A stretch of DNA of 64,000 bases, taken from a bacterium (lineage in GTDB: Bacteria; Bdellovibrionota_G; JALEGL01). Position 1 is the first letter of the stretch. Each line of letters starts with the position of its first letter. The translations under genes and the position numbers were made by a program. The notes under the pieces are model-generated. The model was not told the DNA's origin. It saw nothing but the letters and a program-made list of their open reading frames with translations, and searched no databases. Below, one piece after another: positions 44,464 through 53,789 of this stretch. Location: contig JALEGL010000006.1 in the NCBI GenBank assembly GCA_022763185.1, positions 363,087-427,086 on the forward strand, in the 5' to 3' direction.

Positions 44464-46530
44464 ATGCAGCCAGTTAAATTTGGAAAATACATGTTGGTCG
44501 ACATGATTGCATCAGGCGGGATGGCAGAGATCTATAAAGGCTTTGCTAAAAGTGCTGATAAAAAAATGTATTCCATTGCAATTAAGCGGATTTTACCTCA
44601 ATTTGCCAAAGATGAAGAGTTTGTTGCCTTGTTACTAGATGAAGCAAAAGTGATGGTCTATATGAATCATCCTAATATTGTTTCTATTATAGAATTTGGT
44701 AAAGTGGATGAAAGCTACTACATTGCTATGGAGTATGTAGAGGGTCCAACGCTACAAAAACTATTTAAAAAAGTACGGGCAAAAAATGAGCTGCTGCCAG
44801 TCCCTATTGCGTTGTTTATTATCAGAGAAATAGCGCAAGGCTTAGGCTATGCTCACAGAAAACTAGATAGTGATGGCAATGCCATGAATATTGTGCATAG
44901 AGATATCAGCCCGGCCAATATTTTAATTTCTTTTGCTGGAGATGTTAAAATTACAGACTTTGGTATATCCAAGGCAGCCAATCAAAATCATCATACACAA
45001 GTGGGGATTATCCGCGGTAAAACCGGTTATATGTCACCGGAACAGACCCGTGCTGGAATGGAGATTGATGGTCGCAGTGATTTGTTTTCTTTGGGCGTTA
45101 TCATGTATGAGCTGCTTACGGGCAAACGTTTGTTTAAAGCAGATTCGGTTCCAAAAGCATTAAAAATGGTAAGAGAAGGTGAGATTCCTCCAATTAGTCA
45201 ATTAAGACCCGGTCTCCCAGCCAGTTTAGAAAATATTGTTTACAGAGCATTGCAACGTAATCCCAGTGAACGGTTCCAAAGTGGTGAAGATTTTTGCGAT
45301 GCTTTGAATGAGTTTTTAACCAAATACTCGGCAGCAAAAAACTTTACACGCGTCACACACAATGATTTGCAAAAATATGTTCATAATTACTTTGCGCATT
45401 CTATTGAAGAGACAAGAGCCTTTATGCAGCAATATGAAAATATTGAAGAAACCATTTCTAGGCAAATGACTGCCTCAAAAAATATTGATAGAACATTAAC
45501 TGAACCCAAAGTTTTGGTTGCAAATCCAAACTTTGACGGTGAAACACTCTCGTCAGGCGGTATGAATATAAGTCAGTTGGAAGACAGTATTGCCACTGGC
45601 GGTTCAGTGAGTCATATGGACTCATCTGGGACTTATACCAAAGCCAAAGAAGCAAAATATTCTTCAGGGTATTTGTGGGTAAAAAAACTTATGCTACCAG
45701 TTATGATTTTTGTTTTTACAGGAATCATTGTGGCTGGTTTTATGATGAAAAAAAATAAAAAGAAAAACATTTCAAGTGTGGAAATGCCAGTGTACTCAAA
45801 TCCTGCAGGAGCTGAGATATATATAGATAATATACGTTGGCCAGATAAAACACCAACCAAGATAACGCTGTTAGAAAAAAAAGAAGTCACCATTTTGTTT
45901 AAAAAACAAGGTTATAAAAACTTAATCAGAGTTTTAAACCCTACGGAAGACTCGCAATCACTTAATGTTACTTTAGAAGAAGGAAGCTCAGCGGGTACAA
46001 GGGGAACCGTTATTGTCTCAACCGATCCAAAAGGGGCAACAGTTTACCTGGATGGAGAAAAAATTGATGGCACAACACCTTTAGAAGTAAAAGTGGCCAT
46101 TGGTAAAGACAGTAAAATAACCATAGAAAAAAATGGTTACAAAACCGCACAAACCTATGTCAATATGGCTGAACTTGAAGTGATTGAAAAATCAATTGTT
46201 CTTTCCAGAGATGATACTAGACGTTACAGAGTAACACCACCCAAGGTTAAACCTTTGCCCAAGCTTGGTGGAAAGGCATCAAAGAAACAACCGGTTGCTA
46301 GGATTAATCTTAGTGTGGCAACCTCGCCTTGGGCAGAAGTGTTTTTAGACGGAAAGAAAGTGGGGGTATCTCCTTTTGTAGGTTTAAAAGTTAAGCCAGG
46401 TCGTCATAAGATTCGTTTTGAAAATAAACAGTTTAATTTAAAACCCATGACCGTGACGGTGACGTTTCCAAAAGGTACAGATATAAAGTGTATCTATGAT
46501 CTTAATAAACGTAGCGGCAACTGTGAGTGA
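44464..46530 (+). CDS. Serine/threonine protein kinase with PEGA repeats
   Basis: A 688-residue kinase. The catalytic domain (about residues 8-275) has the glycine loop IASGGMAEIYKG, Lys in IAIKRIL, HRD (VHRDISPANIL) and DFG (ITDFGISKA) with SPEQ in the activation segment. A cytoplasmic linker precedes one transmembrane helix near 400-420 (LPVMIFVFTGIIVAGF). The exported part has three PEGA domains (SNPAGAEIYIDNIRW, STDPKGATVYLDGEKIDGTTP, ATSPWAEVFLDGKKVGVSP), beta modules common on bacterial surface proteins. The kinase style is that of myxobacteria and relatives. Start follows AAAAGAG. The activator and receptor genes lie upstream on the same strand. Confidence 0.93.
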   Translation: MQPVKFGKYMLVDMIASGGMAEIYKGFAKSADKKMYSIAIKRILPQFAKDEEFVALLLDEAKVMVYMNHPNIVSIIEFGKVDESYYIAMEYVEGPTLQKLFKKVRAKNELLPVPIALFIIREIAQGLGYAHRKLDSDGNAMNIVHRDISPANILISFAGDVKITDFGISKAANQNHHTQVGIIRGKTGYMSPEQTRAGMEIDGRSDLFSLGVIMYELLTGKRLFKADSVPKALKMVREGEIPPISQLRPGLPASLENIVYRALQRNPSERFQSGEDFCDALNEFLTKYSAAKNFTRVTHNDLQKYVHNYFAHSIEETRAFMQQYENIEETISRQMTASKNIDRTLTEPKVLVANPNFDGETLSSGGMNISQLEDSIATGGSVSHMDSSGTYTKAKEAKYSSGYLWVKKLMLPVMIFVFTGIIVAGFMMKKNKKKNISSVEMPVYSNPAGAEIYIDNIRWPDKTPTKITLLEKKEVTILFKKQGYKNLIRVLNPTEDSQSLNVTLEEGSSAGTRGTVIVSTDPKGATVYLDGEKIDGTTPLEVKVAIGKDSKITIEKNGYKTAQTYVNMAELEVIEKSIVLSRDDTRRYRVTPPKVKPLPKLGGKASKKQPVARINLSVATSPWAEVFLDGKKVGVSPFVGLKVKPGRHKIRFENKQFNLKPMTVTVTFPKGTDIKCIYDLNKRSGNCE

Positions 46531-46583
46531 TTTTTTAGCATAAAAATATATTGATGTTTCAATACATCATAAAAAAGTTTTTT

Positions 46584-46612
46584 TTGTAGATTGTATGTGC
46601 TTTATGTACAAT
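46584..46612 (+). promoter_or_regulatory. Promoter of the prepilin-like gene, with inverted repeat
   Basis: TTGTAG and TACAAT are 17 bp apart. A 7-bp inverted repeat, GATTGTA and TACAATC, spans from the end of the -35 box to the -10 box and could be an operator. The ATG is 15 bp downstream. Confidence 0.5.
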
Positions 46613-46626
46613 CTTTAGAAGTTGTT

Positions 46627-47430
46627 ATGAGAAATTTAAAAAAAGAAAAATTAAATGGATTTACATTGCTTGAGTTGATGGTAGCCATAGCTATAGGGAG
46701 TATACTGCTGGCCATAGCAATACCCGCATATTTAAACTACATTAAAAAATCAAAGTTATCTGAAGGTTATTTGATGTTACAAAAAATAGTTCATGGTGTC
46801 TATGCTACATATCATAAACCCCTATTGGTAAAAATTGATGGTGATACATACTTTGGTGAAAATCGTTTTCCCTTGGGACATACGCCGTTGAATAATGTTG
46901 GATATATTCAAAATGGAACTCGTTATAGCAGTTATGCTCCAAAACCGGATAAAGATAATGAAATAAGAATTAAAATAGAAGATCCTGTGTGTTATGCTCA
47001 AGACAGTGTAGCTAAACGATGTGGAGCAATACAATCTTTTACTCCAAGTATATTTGATAACCTTGGTTTTGACTTACAAGTGGTTGGAGGAAATTATAAG
47101 TTTTTAACTGACTCCTACTTTATTCCAGTCATAAAAACCCATCAAGACTTGGTAAATATCTTAACAGCCGAGGGCCATCCTGCCGTTTATAGAAAAAATA
47201 ACAGCTATGGTGTAGGAATTCATCACACAGCCATTGTCTCAGTGGTGGCTGATTTGGATGGTGATTTAGACATGACCATAGGCACGGACAGGGTTTGTGC
47301 CAATAATGCGGCACGGTTTTCTTTACATTCACCTCGAGCAACCTATATTTCAAGAATATTGTACATTGATCAAAATACCGGTGAGTTAGAAAGCAGCGCT
47401 GGCCTTCTACAAGAAAACTTAGGTGAGTAA
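46627..47430 (+). CDS. Type IV prepilin-like protein
   Basis: A 267-residue protein with a class III signal: basic leader MRNLKKEKLNG, then cleavage before Phe of FTLLELMVAIAIGSILLAIA with Glu5, the pattern cut and N-methylated by PilD-type peptidase. A coiled stem (YLNYIKKSKLSEGYLMLQKI) follows. The globular part has four cysteines and an Asp-rich loop (ADLDGDLDMTIG) that could bind calcium. It is longer than major pilins, so it may be a minor pilin or pseudopilin. No other pilus genes are adjacent. ATG at 46627 was chosen over a TTG at 46591. Confidence 0.85.
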   Translation: MRNLKKEKLNGFTLLELMVAIAIGSILLAIAIPAYLNYIKKSKLSEGYLMLQKIVHGVYATYHKPLLVKIDGDTYFGENRFPLGHTPLNNVGYIQNGTRYSSYAPKPDKDNEIRIKIEDPVCYAQDSVAKRCGAIQSFTPSIFDNLGFDLQVVGGNYKFLTDSYFIPVIKTHQDLVNILTAEGHPAVYRKNNSYGVGIHHTAIVSVVADLDGDLDMTIGTDRVCANNAARFSLHSPRATYISRILYIDQNTGELESSAGLLQENLGE

Positions 47431-47520
47431 AAGCCTGTAACAACTGTTATCTAGTTAAAATGTTTCTAAACATATAAAGTCACTTTTAAATAAAATGTAA
47501 AAATATAGAGTTAAGATAAA

Positions 47521-48882
47521 TTAACCCCAAATTTTTTGCCACCAGCTTTTCTTTTTCTCTGACTTCTTTTCTTTAGGCTTTAAGTCTACTTTTTTACGAA
47601 TATCATTGATATCCCAGCGGGTCAGATTGGCTAGGTTTTGTGCCCAATTTTCTTTTCTTAATTCAAGTTGATCAAAATAAGCTTTGGCTGCATTACACTC
47701 ACTCACTTTACCTTTCCAAGGATGATGAATGATGTAGCGTGATTGAAAGTTTTGCTGATCTTGTGTTTCTTTAAAAACAATATCTTGAGGAAAAGTTTTA
47801 TTATTGTAACGGGCGTGTAAACGAGTAACTTTTACTGGCTGAGCTTGTTGGGGCATCCTTCTAGGCATGATGGTTCCTGGATTGGGTTGAATAGGGTAGT
47901 TTTTTTTATCATCCAACCAAAATACACCCAGAGACTTAAGTTCTTCATTGCTTAAAGGATCGGCTGCACATGGATCACACCAGCCCATATCCCAAAAATA
48001 TTCTGTAAAAATGCTTTGGCCGCCTTCTTTTTTAACTTGGGCAGAAAAGGTGTCTTTATAAAATTGAGCAAAGTCATTTTGCACATATTCTGGCAATTCA
48101 ATATTACTGGGGAACTTAACGGTTCTATAATTGCTGGACTCAACACGGCCGTCTTTAGTCAAAATATAAATAATAATATCTTGATCACCTTTGGCATTGA
48201 TGGTGCCCAAGCGTATAGGCAACATAAACTTGTTACTTTCAAAAGCAACTTGTAGTGGGTTAAGGTAACTCAAGCCTGTTTTGTTTTGTTCTTTGATATT
48301 GACTTTGGCCACAAAAAACTTCATCCCAGATTTTATATAAGGTTTTAAGGCTTTTTGTGCTTGATCGGGAATTTTATAACCATTTTGGGTAAGCCAGGTT
48401 TCTAGACCTTTGGATTCTTTTGCAGATAAAATAACAATATCATATTCACCAACAGTATATTCTGCTTCCACTGTTACACCCAAACTTTTGGCAGAAGCTT
48501 TTCCTTTAGCCCTACCAAGCTGAGCAGTAGGCGCACTGCTCATTTCCATGGTTCGTCTGTATACTTGCTGACAGGGATTGCGATCAAAATATTCTACCAG
48601 ACGCGGGGCTGTATAACTATCCAAGTGTTCAATGGTAGCCTTATCACCGATATGAATTTGATCTTTTTTAAGAACAGAAGGAACAGGAATAACAACAGCA
48701 AAATCTTTAAGGTCACCTTGATAATCATTCATCATACTGATGACTGTTTTGTTGTCGTGTCTAACCATAACAACTTTTGAGGCTTGGTTAAATAATTTTG
48801 CATCTGCTTTGGCAACATAAAAGCCACAAAAAGCATAAAGATTGCTGCTGACAAACAATAAAACAAGTAAAATATTTTTCAT
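47521..48882 (-). CDS. DUF2330 domain secreted protein
   Basis: A 453-residue exported protein: signal peptide MKNILLVLLFVSSNLYA then FCGFYVAKADAKLFNQASKV, the start of DUF2330, extending through VVIPVPSVLKKDQIHIGDKATIEHLDSYTAPRLVEYFD. The family is of unknown function and occurs in delta-proteobacteria-like organisms and others. A Cys-rich loop (WCDPCAADPLS) and a very basic C-terminus (KEKKSEKKKSWWQKIWG) complete it. ATG at 48882 follows GAGGATC; the upstream TTG at 48897 is not needed. Confidence 0.88.
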   Translation of the reverse strand: MKNILLVLLFVSSNLYAFCGFYVAKADAKLFNQASKVVMVRHDNKTVISMMNDYQGDLKDFAVVIPVPSVLKKDQIHIGDKATIEHLDSYTAPRLVEYFDRNPCQQVYRRTMEMSSAPTAQLGRAKGKASAKSLGVTVEAEYTVGEYDIVILSAKESKGLETWLTQNGYKIPDQAQKALKPYIKSGMKFFVAKVNIKEQNKTGLSYLNPLQVAFESNKFMLPIRLGTINAKGDQDIIIYILTKDGRVESSNYRTVKFPSNIELPEYVQNDFAQFYKDTFSAQVKKEGGQSIFTEYFWDMGWCDPCAADPLSNEELKSLGVFWLDDKKNYPIQPNPGTIMPRRMPQQAQPVKVTRLHARYNNKTFPQDIVFKETQDQQNFQSRYIIHHPWKGKVSECNAAKAYFDQLELRKENWAQNLANLTRWDINDIRKKVDLKPKEKKSEKKKSWWQKIWG

Positions 48883-48973
48883 AGAAAAGATCCTCAAGGT
48901 AAGTTTAAAGAAATTTTAATATACCGCGTCTGAGCATTTATGCCAAAAAATGCTATTTTTGAACCATAAAAAA

Positions 48974-49591
48974 TTAACGATTAGAAATAAGATCTTGGTG
49001 AATCAAGTCATCTTTATTCAAAAAAATTAAGGGCTTGTGAATATAACGCGCACCTGGAATGTAAGGGAAAAGTATGCCCACACAGTCTTGGTTAAGGGTT
49101 ACATTGATACTGCGGACTGTATTGTCTTGCCAGTTTCTTTGTGGAGGAGAAATGCTTATAGGACTTTGAGTACAAGCAACAGGTCTATAAAAAAAGGCAT
49201 CGAAGGCTTGGGCATTGTTAGATATGGGTGAGATTGACCCTAAAAAACGCTGACGTTGATAGGGTTTTGTCGGTTCATCAATCACCAATGAAAAGTAACT
49301 TTTTTTGTGCAAATCATCCGTGGCAAAGCGAATGTAGTTGTGTTTTAAAATGGTGTTTTCTTGGCCTACCGCCAGCCATACACTGCTCTCAAGTTCTTTG
49401 TAAACTCCCAGCAGTCTGTTTTGATTTTGTGCAATGGCTTTTTGTTGCTGGATATAGCTTTGGTTGTAACTCGGATTTTGGTAACTGGCTTGGGGTTGAC
49501 TGGCAAAATTGTCATTGTCTGTGCAAGATAATAAGAGTAAAAGGGTGAAGCTAAAGCATAAAAAAGTAAATTTTCTAATAACGCATAGCAT
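48974..49591 (-). CDS. Hypothetical lipoprotein, 205 aa
   Basis: A signal peptide ends in the lipobox LLSC (Cys23), followed by an Asn/Gln/Tyr-rich stretch (SYQNPSYNQSYIQQQ) and a beta-rich domain (ESSVWLAVGQENTILKHNYIRFA) with two cysteines. No family recognised. It lies 91 bp upstream of the DUF2330 gene on the same strand, so the pair may be related, but a gap and a weak link make this uncertain. It is divergent from the methyltransferase gene, 43 bp away. Confidence 0.75.
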   Translation of the reverse strand: MLCVIRKFTFLCFSFTLLLLLSCTDNDNFASQPQASYQNPSYNQSYIQQQKAIAQNQNRLLGVYKELESSVWLAVGQENTILKHNYIRFATDDLHKKSYFSLVIDEPTKPYQRQRFLGSISPISNNAQAFDAFFYRPVACTQSPISISPPQRNWQDNTVRSINVTLNQDCVGILFPYIPGARYIHKPLIFLNKDDLIHQDLISNR

Positions 49592-49634
49592 TCTTCTTGA
49601 GTTACCACTAAGTTGATGTATTGTAAAGATTCAG

Positions 49635-51467
49635 ATGAACAAACAAAAAGGCAGCTTTTTAGACTATATTCATAATGGTAACATTCTTATTGCTGATGGC
49701 GGTATGGGAACCTTACTATCGCAATCTGTTAATCCCAATACCTGTGTTGAAGCATTAAACTTAACGGCCCCAGAAAAAGTTGAACAAGCCCATGCATCGT
49801 ATATTGAGGCGGGCAGTCAACTGATTGAAACCAACAGCTTTGGCATCAATTATCATAAACTTAAGCCTTATAAACTTGAAGATAAAGTGGAAGAGCTGTG
49901 TACAGCTGCAGTTACGCAAGCAAAAAAAGCCAGAGCCAACAAACCAGTTTGGATTGCTGGTTCAGTTGGCCCTTTAACTCAACGCCGAAGAGAGTTAGAC
50001 CTCTACACAGAAGATGATATTCAGGGAATGTACCTTGAGGCCATGCAAGCTCTGGCCAATGCTGGAGTTGACTTAATTGTTTTAGAAACCTTTACCCGTA
50101 TCTCTGATTTGGATGTAGCCTTAAGTCAGGCCAAAAAAATAGGACTCCCCATTTTAGCTCAAATGGCTTTTGGAGATCATGGTGTAACGGATGAAGGTGT
50201 TTCAGTAGAGAAATTTAAGCAGGTGACTCAAAACCTTGCTGCCGATGCCATTGGGAGCAATTGTAAAATTGGCCCACACTTGGTGTCCAGTGTCGTTCAT
50301 ATGCAATCACAAGGCTCACAAAAACCTATTTCAGTTTTTCCAAATGCCGGCTATGCACAGCAAGTGGATGGTCGATACGTTTATGGAGCTTCTCCAAAGT
50401 ACTTTGCACAAAAATTAGCCGAGTGTGTGAGTGAAGGCGCCCAAATTTTAGGAGGCTGTTGTGGTACGAGTCCAGAACACATTCAAGCACTTCATGCTTT
50501 GCTTGAAAGCCAAAATATTAAGCAAGTAGAGCTTAGAAAGCCAGCGCAAATTGAAGTAGAAAGTTCTCCCCATCAAGGTGATCACCATGATAACGCGGTT
50601 TTAGCTAAAATAAAAAGCCCACAGATCTTTACTACAGTTGAAGTGGAGCCTCCCAAAGATCTTAACCTATCTCGAAGTTTAGAAAATATTCAAATGCTTT
50701 GCCAAGCCGGCTGTGATGCTTTGAATATCCCAGATAACCCTTTGTCCATTGTGCGGCCAGACCATGTTATTTTTGCAGATATTGTTAAACAACATGCTGA
50801 TATTCCGGTTATTTTACATTTAACCTGTAGAGATAAAAACTTAATTGCTTTAAGGTCCAATATTTTAGGAGCCATGATGGCCAAAGTGGATTCTATTTTA
50901 GCTGTGACTGGTGACCCCGCGTCTTTAGGCGGGCACCCAGGAGCAACATCGGTGTATGATGTGCAATCGGTGGGTTTAATTGAACTGATTGATAGCATGA
51001 ACGAGCAGATGCAACAATCGCATCCTTTAAGCATTGGTGTGGCGTTTAACCCCAATATTAAAGGCGAATTGGGTGTTAAAACAGCCATGGATAAACTGGC
51101 AAAAAAAATTAAGGCCGGAGCCCACTTTATAGAGACGCAACCCATTTTTGATTTGGAAAAATTAGAGTTTATGACGCAACAAAAACAAGCCATGCAACTG
51201 CCCGTCTGTTTAGGCATTATGCCCTTGTTGGGGCAAAAAAATGCAGAGTTCTTGCACAATGAAGTCCCGGGCATGAAAATTCCTAAAGAAATTAGACAAA
51301 GGCTGACAGGACTAAAACGCCAGGCTGCTCAGCAAGAAGGCCTCAACATTGCCAAAGAAATCATTGACCAGGCAAAAGCCAAAGGTTTTAATAATTTTTA
51401 CATCATTCCCCCCATGAAAAAATACCACCTGGCCGCAGAACTGGTGGAGCATATCCATAAAAAATAG
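49635..51467 (+). CDS. yitJ: Bifunctional homocysteine S-methyltransferase/methylenetetrahydrofolate reductase
   Basis: A 610-residue fusion. The N-terminal half is a zinc homocysteine methyltransferase (GGMGTLLSQSV at the start, GSNCKIGP and the zinc ligands GGCCGTSPEHI near residues 274-284). The C-terminal half, from about residue 330, is a methylenetetrahydrofolate reductase TIM barrel (FTTVEVEPPKDLNLSRS, LHLTCRDKN, VTGDPASLGGHPGA, FIETQPIFDLEKL). It can make 5-methyl-THF and pass the methyl to homocysteine, giving methionine. This matches YitJ-type proteins. Together with fhs it covers part of the folate one-carbon route. The ATG lies 43 bp from the divergent lipoprotein gene. Confidence 0.93.
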   Translation: MNKQKGSFLDYIHNGNILIADGGMGTLLSQSVNPNTCVEALNLTAPEKVEQAHASYIEAGSQLIETNSFGINYHKLKPYKLEDKVEELCTAAVTQAKKARANKPVWIAGSVGPLTQRRRELDLYTEDDIQGMYLEAMQALANAGVDLIVLETFTRISDLDVALSQAKKIGLPILAQMAFGDHGVTDEGVSVEKFKQVTQNLAADAIGSNCKIGPHLVSSVVHMQSQGSQKPISVFPNAGYAQQVDGRYVYGASPKYFAQKLAECVSEGAQILGGCCGTSPEHIQALHALLESQNIKQVELRKPAQIEVESSPHQGDHHDNAVLAKIKSPQIFTTVEVEPPKDLNLSRSLENIQMLCQAGCDALNIPDNPLSIVRPDHVIFADIVKQHADIPVILHLTCRDKNLIALRSNILGAMMAKVDSILAVTGDPASLGGHPGATSVYDVQSVGLIELIDSMNEQMQQSHPLSIGVAFNPNIKGELGVKTAMDKLAKKIKAGAHFIETQPIFDLEKLEFMTQQKQAMQLPVCLGIMPLLGQKNAEFLHNEVPGMKIPKEIRQRLTGLKRQAAQQEGLNIAKEIIDQAKAKGFNNFYIIPPMKKYHLAAELVEHIHKK

Positions 51468-51643
51468 TCCTTGTAAAAAATGCTTAGAACTTTTTTAACT
51501 TGCATTTAAAAACACTGCATCAAAACTCTTGTATTTGTTATTGAACAAAGGAAAGAATAAAAATATACATTTTGCGAAAGCATTGAGTTTCTTTTTTGAG
51601 ACTGCCTAATGGTTTTTAACAATGATGCAATTTATGATGTTTT

Positions 51644-51666
51644 GCAGCTTCAGTTTATGAAGCTGC
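51644..51666 (-). terminator. Hairpin spanning the fadJ stop codon
   Basis: A perfect 9-bp stem, GCAGCTTCA with TGAAGCTGC and a 5-nt loop that contains the stop. There is no long T-run on the minus side. It lies between convergent genes and may act from both directions. Confidence 0.35.
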
Positions 51667-53763
51667 TTTGATCAAATCTTTTAAACAAGCATTGGGTTCA
51701 AATTGAGGGCCGTGTTTTAAAGAAAGTATCTTGAGTTCTTTATGCAAGGTTTCTAGACCAATGCTTTTAGCGTAGGCGCATAAACCACCTCTAAATGGCG
51801 GGAAGCCTGTGCCCAAAATCATAGCAATATCAATATCTCTGGCGCTTTCAACAATCTCTGCTTCAAGGCAACGGGCGGCTTCATTGAGCATGACAAACAT
51901 TAAGCGCTGTTGAATCACTTGGCTGGATATCTTAGACAGGTTCTGTGTAAAAGGAATGGCTTTGTTGATTTGTTTTTTATTCTTATGCCAATAAAAACCT
52001 TGGCCAGATTTTTTACCCAATAAGTTTTGATCAATCATTTTTTCAATCTCTTTGGCAGCAGGTGGAAAATAATCAAACTGGCTTTTTAGAAAGGTTCCCA
52101 CTTTATAGCCCACATCAATGCCCACTTCATCAAGCAATTCAAAGGGTCCCATGGGCATACCAAATTTTTTAATGGCTTTATCAACTACCGCAATGTTAAT
52201 CCCTTCATGCGCCATTTGTAAGGCTTCATTGAGGTATATCCCTAAAATACGATTTACCAGAAAGCCAGGACTGTCTTGAACAACCACGGGTGTTTTACCC
52301 AAAGCTAAAGCAAGCTTGTAGGTGCTGGCCAAGGTTTTTTGGGTGGTTTTACTGGCCGGAATAATTTCAACCAGAGGCATTTTATGAACCGGATTAAAAA
52401 AGTGCATGCCAATAAAGTTGCTGGGTTTTTTTACACTTTTACTCATTTCATTGATGGATAAGGCGGATGTGTTGCTGGCAATAATAGCATCACTGTTGCT
52501 AACAGTCATCACCTCTTTAAAGACGGACTTTTTAACATCCATGTTTTCAACCACAGCCTCTAAAATAAAATCCGCTTTTTCTAGGCCGGCATACTCAAGA
52601 CTGGGAGAAATATTCAGTAACTTTTGAATTTTTTCCTGAGGACTTATTTTTTTACGTTTAAGCAACTGTGAGAAAAGTTTGTTGGCAATATTCATGGCTT
52701 TATGCAGCGCATGCGATTGAATATCTTTTAAACGTACAGAGTAGTTTTTATGCGCAAACAACTGAGCCAATCCACCGCCCATAACACCTGCACCCAGAAC
52801 AGCAACCTCCTGTATTTCAGTCGCTTTACTGTTAAAGTCTGTTTTCTTCTTGGCCTCAATATCCAAAAACAGTTGAACCAAATATTTACAAACATCGGAG
52901 CTTAATAGTTTTGCCAAACCTTGTGCTTCAATGTCATAGGCAATGCTGGATTTTTTCTGATAGGTTTTTTCTATAACGTCCAGAGCTTCCAAAGGCGCAG
53001 GGTAGAATCCTTGTGTGTTTTTTAAGATGGTTTTTTTGGCTTTGGGATAAATGACTTTTTGTCTAAACACAGCGTTGTTTTGCAAAGTTTGCATAAGCCT
53101 TTCAGACAGGGAGGCTTTTTTCTTTTTAGGAAGAATGCCGTCTCCCTCTAAAATTAAGCGTTGCGCATAATCCAATAACTGTGCTTGGGGCAGAACAGCA
53201 TTGACCAACTGCAAACGCAGCGCTTTTTTGGCGTTAATACGTTTGCCAGTTAAGATCATATCCAAGGCAGACGTTAAACCAATGAGTTGAGGTAAACGCT
53301 GGGTTCCTCCCCAGCCAGGCAAGATGCCAATTTGCACTTCAGGAAGAGCCATTTGAGTTTTACTGGTGTCACTGGCAATTCTGTAATCACAGGCCAAAGC
53401 CAGCTCAAGACCCCCGCCCAAACAGATACCATCAATAACAGCAACAGAAGGAACCTTAAGGTCTTCAATTCTTTTCATCAGCACTTGGCCTTGACGTGAC
53501 TTTTCAAAGGCAATTTGTGTATCGCTAATGGTCAAGATTTGAGTAAGGTCAGCACCGGCAATAAATTGTCCTGTTTTTTGGCTATAGATAACAAGACCTT
53601 TTAAGGTTTTATGTTGCTCTACTTGATCTAGAATAGCGTTAAACTGTTTTACAAAATCATCGGTGATAATGTTTACACTTTTGTTTTGAGTATCTAAACC
53701 AATCAAAGCAACATTGGCTTTAGTAATACTGAGATTGATATCTTTGTTTTTATTTTGTACCAT
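51655..53763 (-). CDS. fadJ: Fatty-acid oxidation complex alpha subunit (enoyl-CoA hydratase/3-hydroxyacyl-CoA dehydrogenase)
   Basis: A 702-residue bifunctional enzyme of beta-oxidation. The N-terminal crotonase domain has AGADLTQI and the oxyanion GGGLELALACDYRIAS with the catalytic Glu region LPEVQIGILPGWGGTQRL. The dehydrogenase half has a Rossmann motif GAGVMGGGLAQLFA (near residue 330), SNTSALSI and GMHFFNPVHKMPLVEII. It is close in size to E. coli FadJ/FadB. The ATG at 53763 follows GAGG and lies 26 bp after the thiolase gene stop; the two form an operon. Confidence 0.94.
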   Translation of the reverse strand: MVQNKNKDINLSITKANVALIGLDTQNKSVNIITDDFVKQFNAILDQVEQHKTLKGLVIYSQKTGQFIAGADLTQILTISDTQIAFEKSRQGQVLMKRIEDLKVPSVAVIDGICLGGGLELALACDYRIASDTSKTQMALPEVQIGILPGWGGTQRLPQLIGLTSALDMILTGKRINAKKALRLQLVNAVLPQAQLLDYAQRLILEGDGILPKKKKASLSERLMQTLQNNAVFRQKVIYPKAKKTILKNTQGFYPAPLEALDVIEKTYQKKSSIAYDIEAQGLAKLLSSDVCKYLVQLFLDIEAKKKTDFNSKATEIQEVAVLGAGVMGGGLAQLFAHKNYSVRLKDIQSHALHKAMNIANKLFSQLLKRKKISPQEKIQKLLNISPSLEYAGLEKADFILEAVVENMDVKKSVFKEVMTVSNSDAIIASNTSALSINEMSKSVKKPSNFIGMHFFNPVHKMPLVEIIPASKTTQKTLASTYKLALALGKTPVVVQDSPGFLVNRILGIYLNEALQMAHEGINIAVVDKAIKKFGMPMGPFELLDEVGIDVGYKVGTFLKSQFDYFPPAAKEIEKMIDQNLLGKKSGQGFYWHKNKKQINKAIPFTQNLSKISSQVIQQRLMFVMLNEAARCLEAEIVESARDIDIAMILGTGFPPFRGGLCAYAKSIGLETLHKELKILSLKHGPQFEPNACLKDLIKAAS

Positions 53764-53789
53764 CGCTTTGCCTCATTAAAAATTACGGT

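Noticed and set aside
50690-51274. A 194-codon minus-strand ORF inside the methyltransferase/MTHFR gene
   Set aside because: It lies wholly within a conserved coding gene, lacks a recognisable domain and has cysteine- and proline-rich antisense composition.
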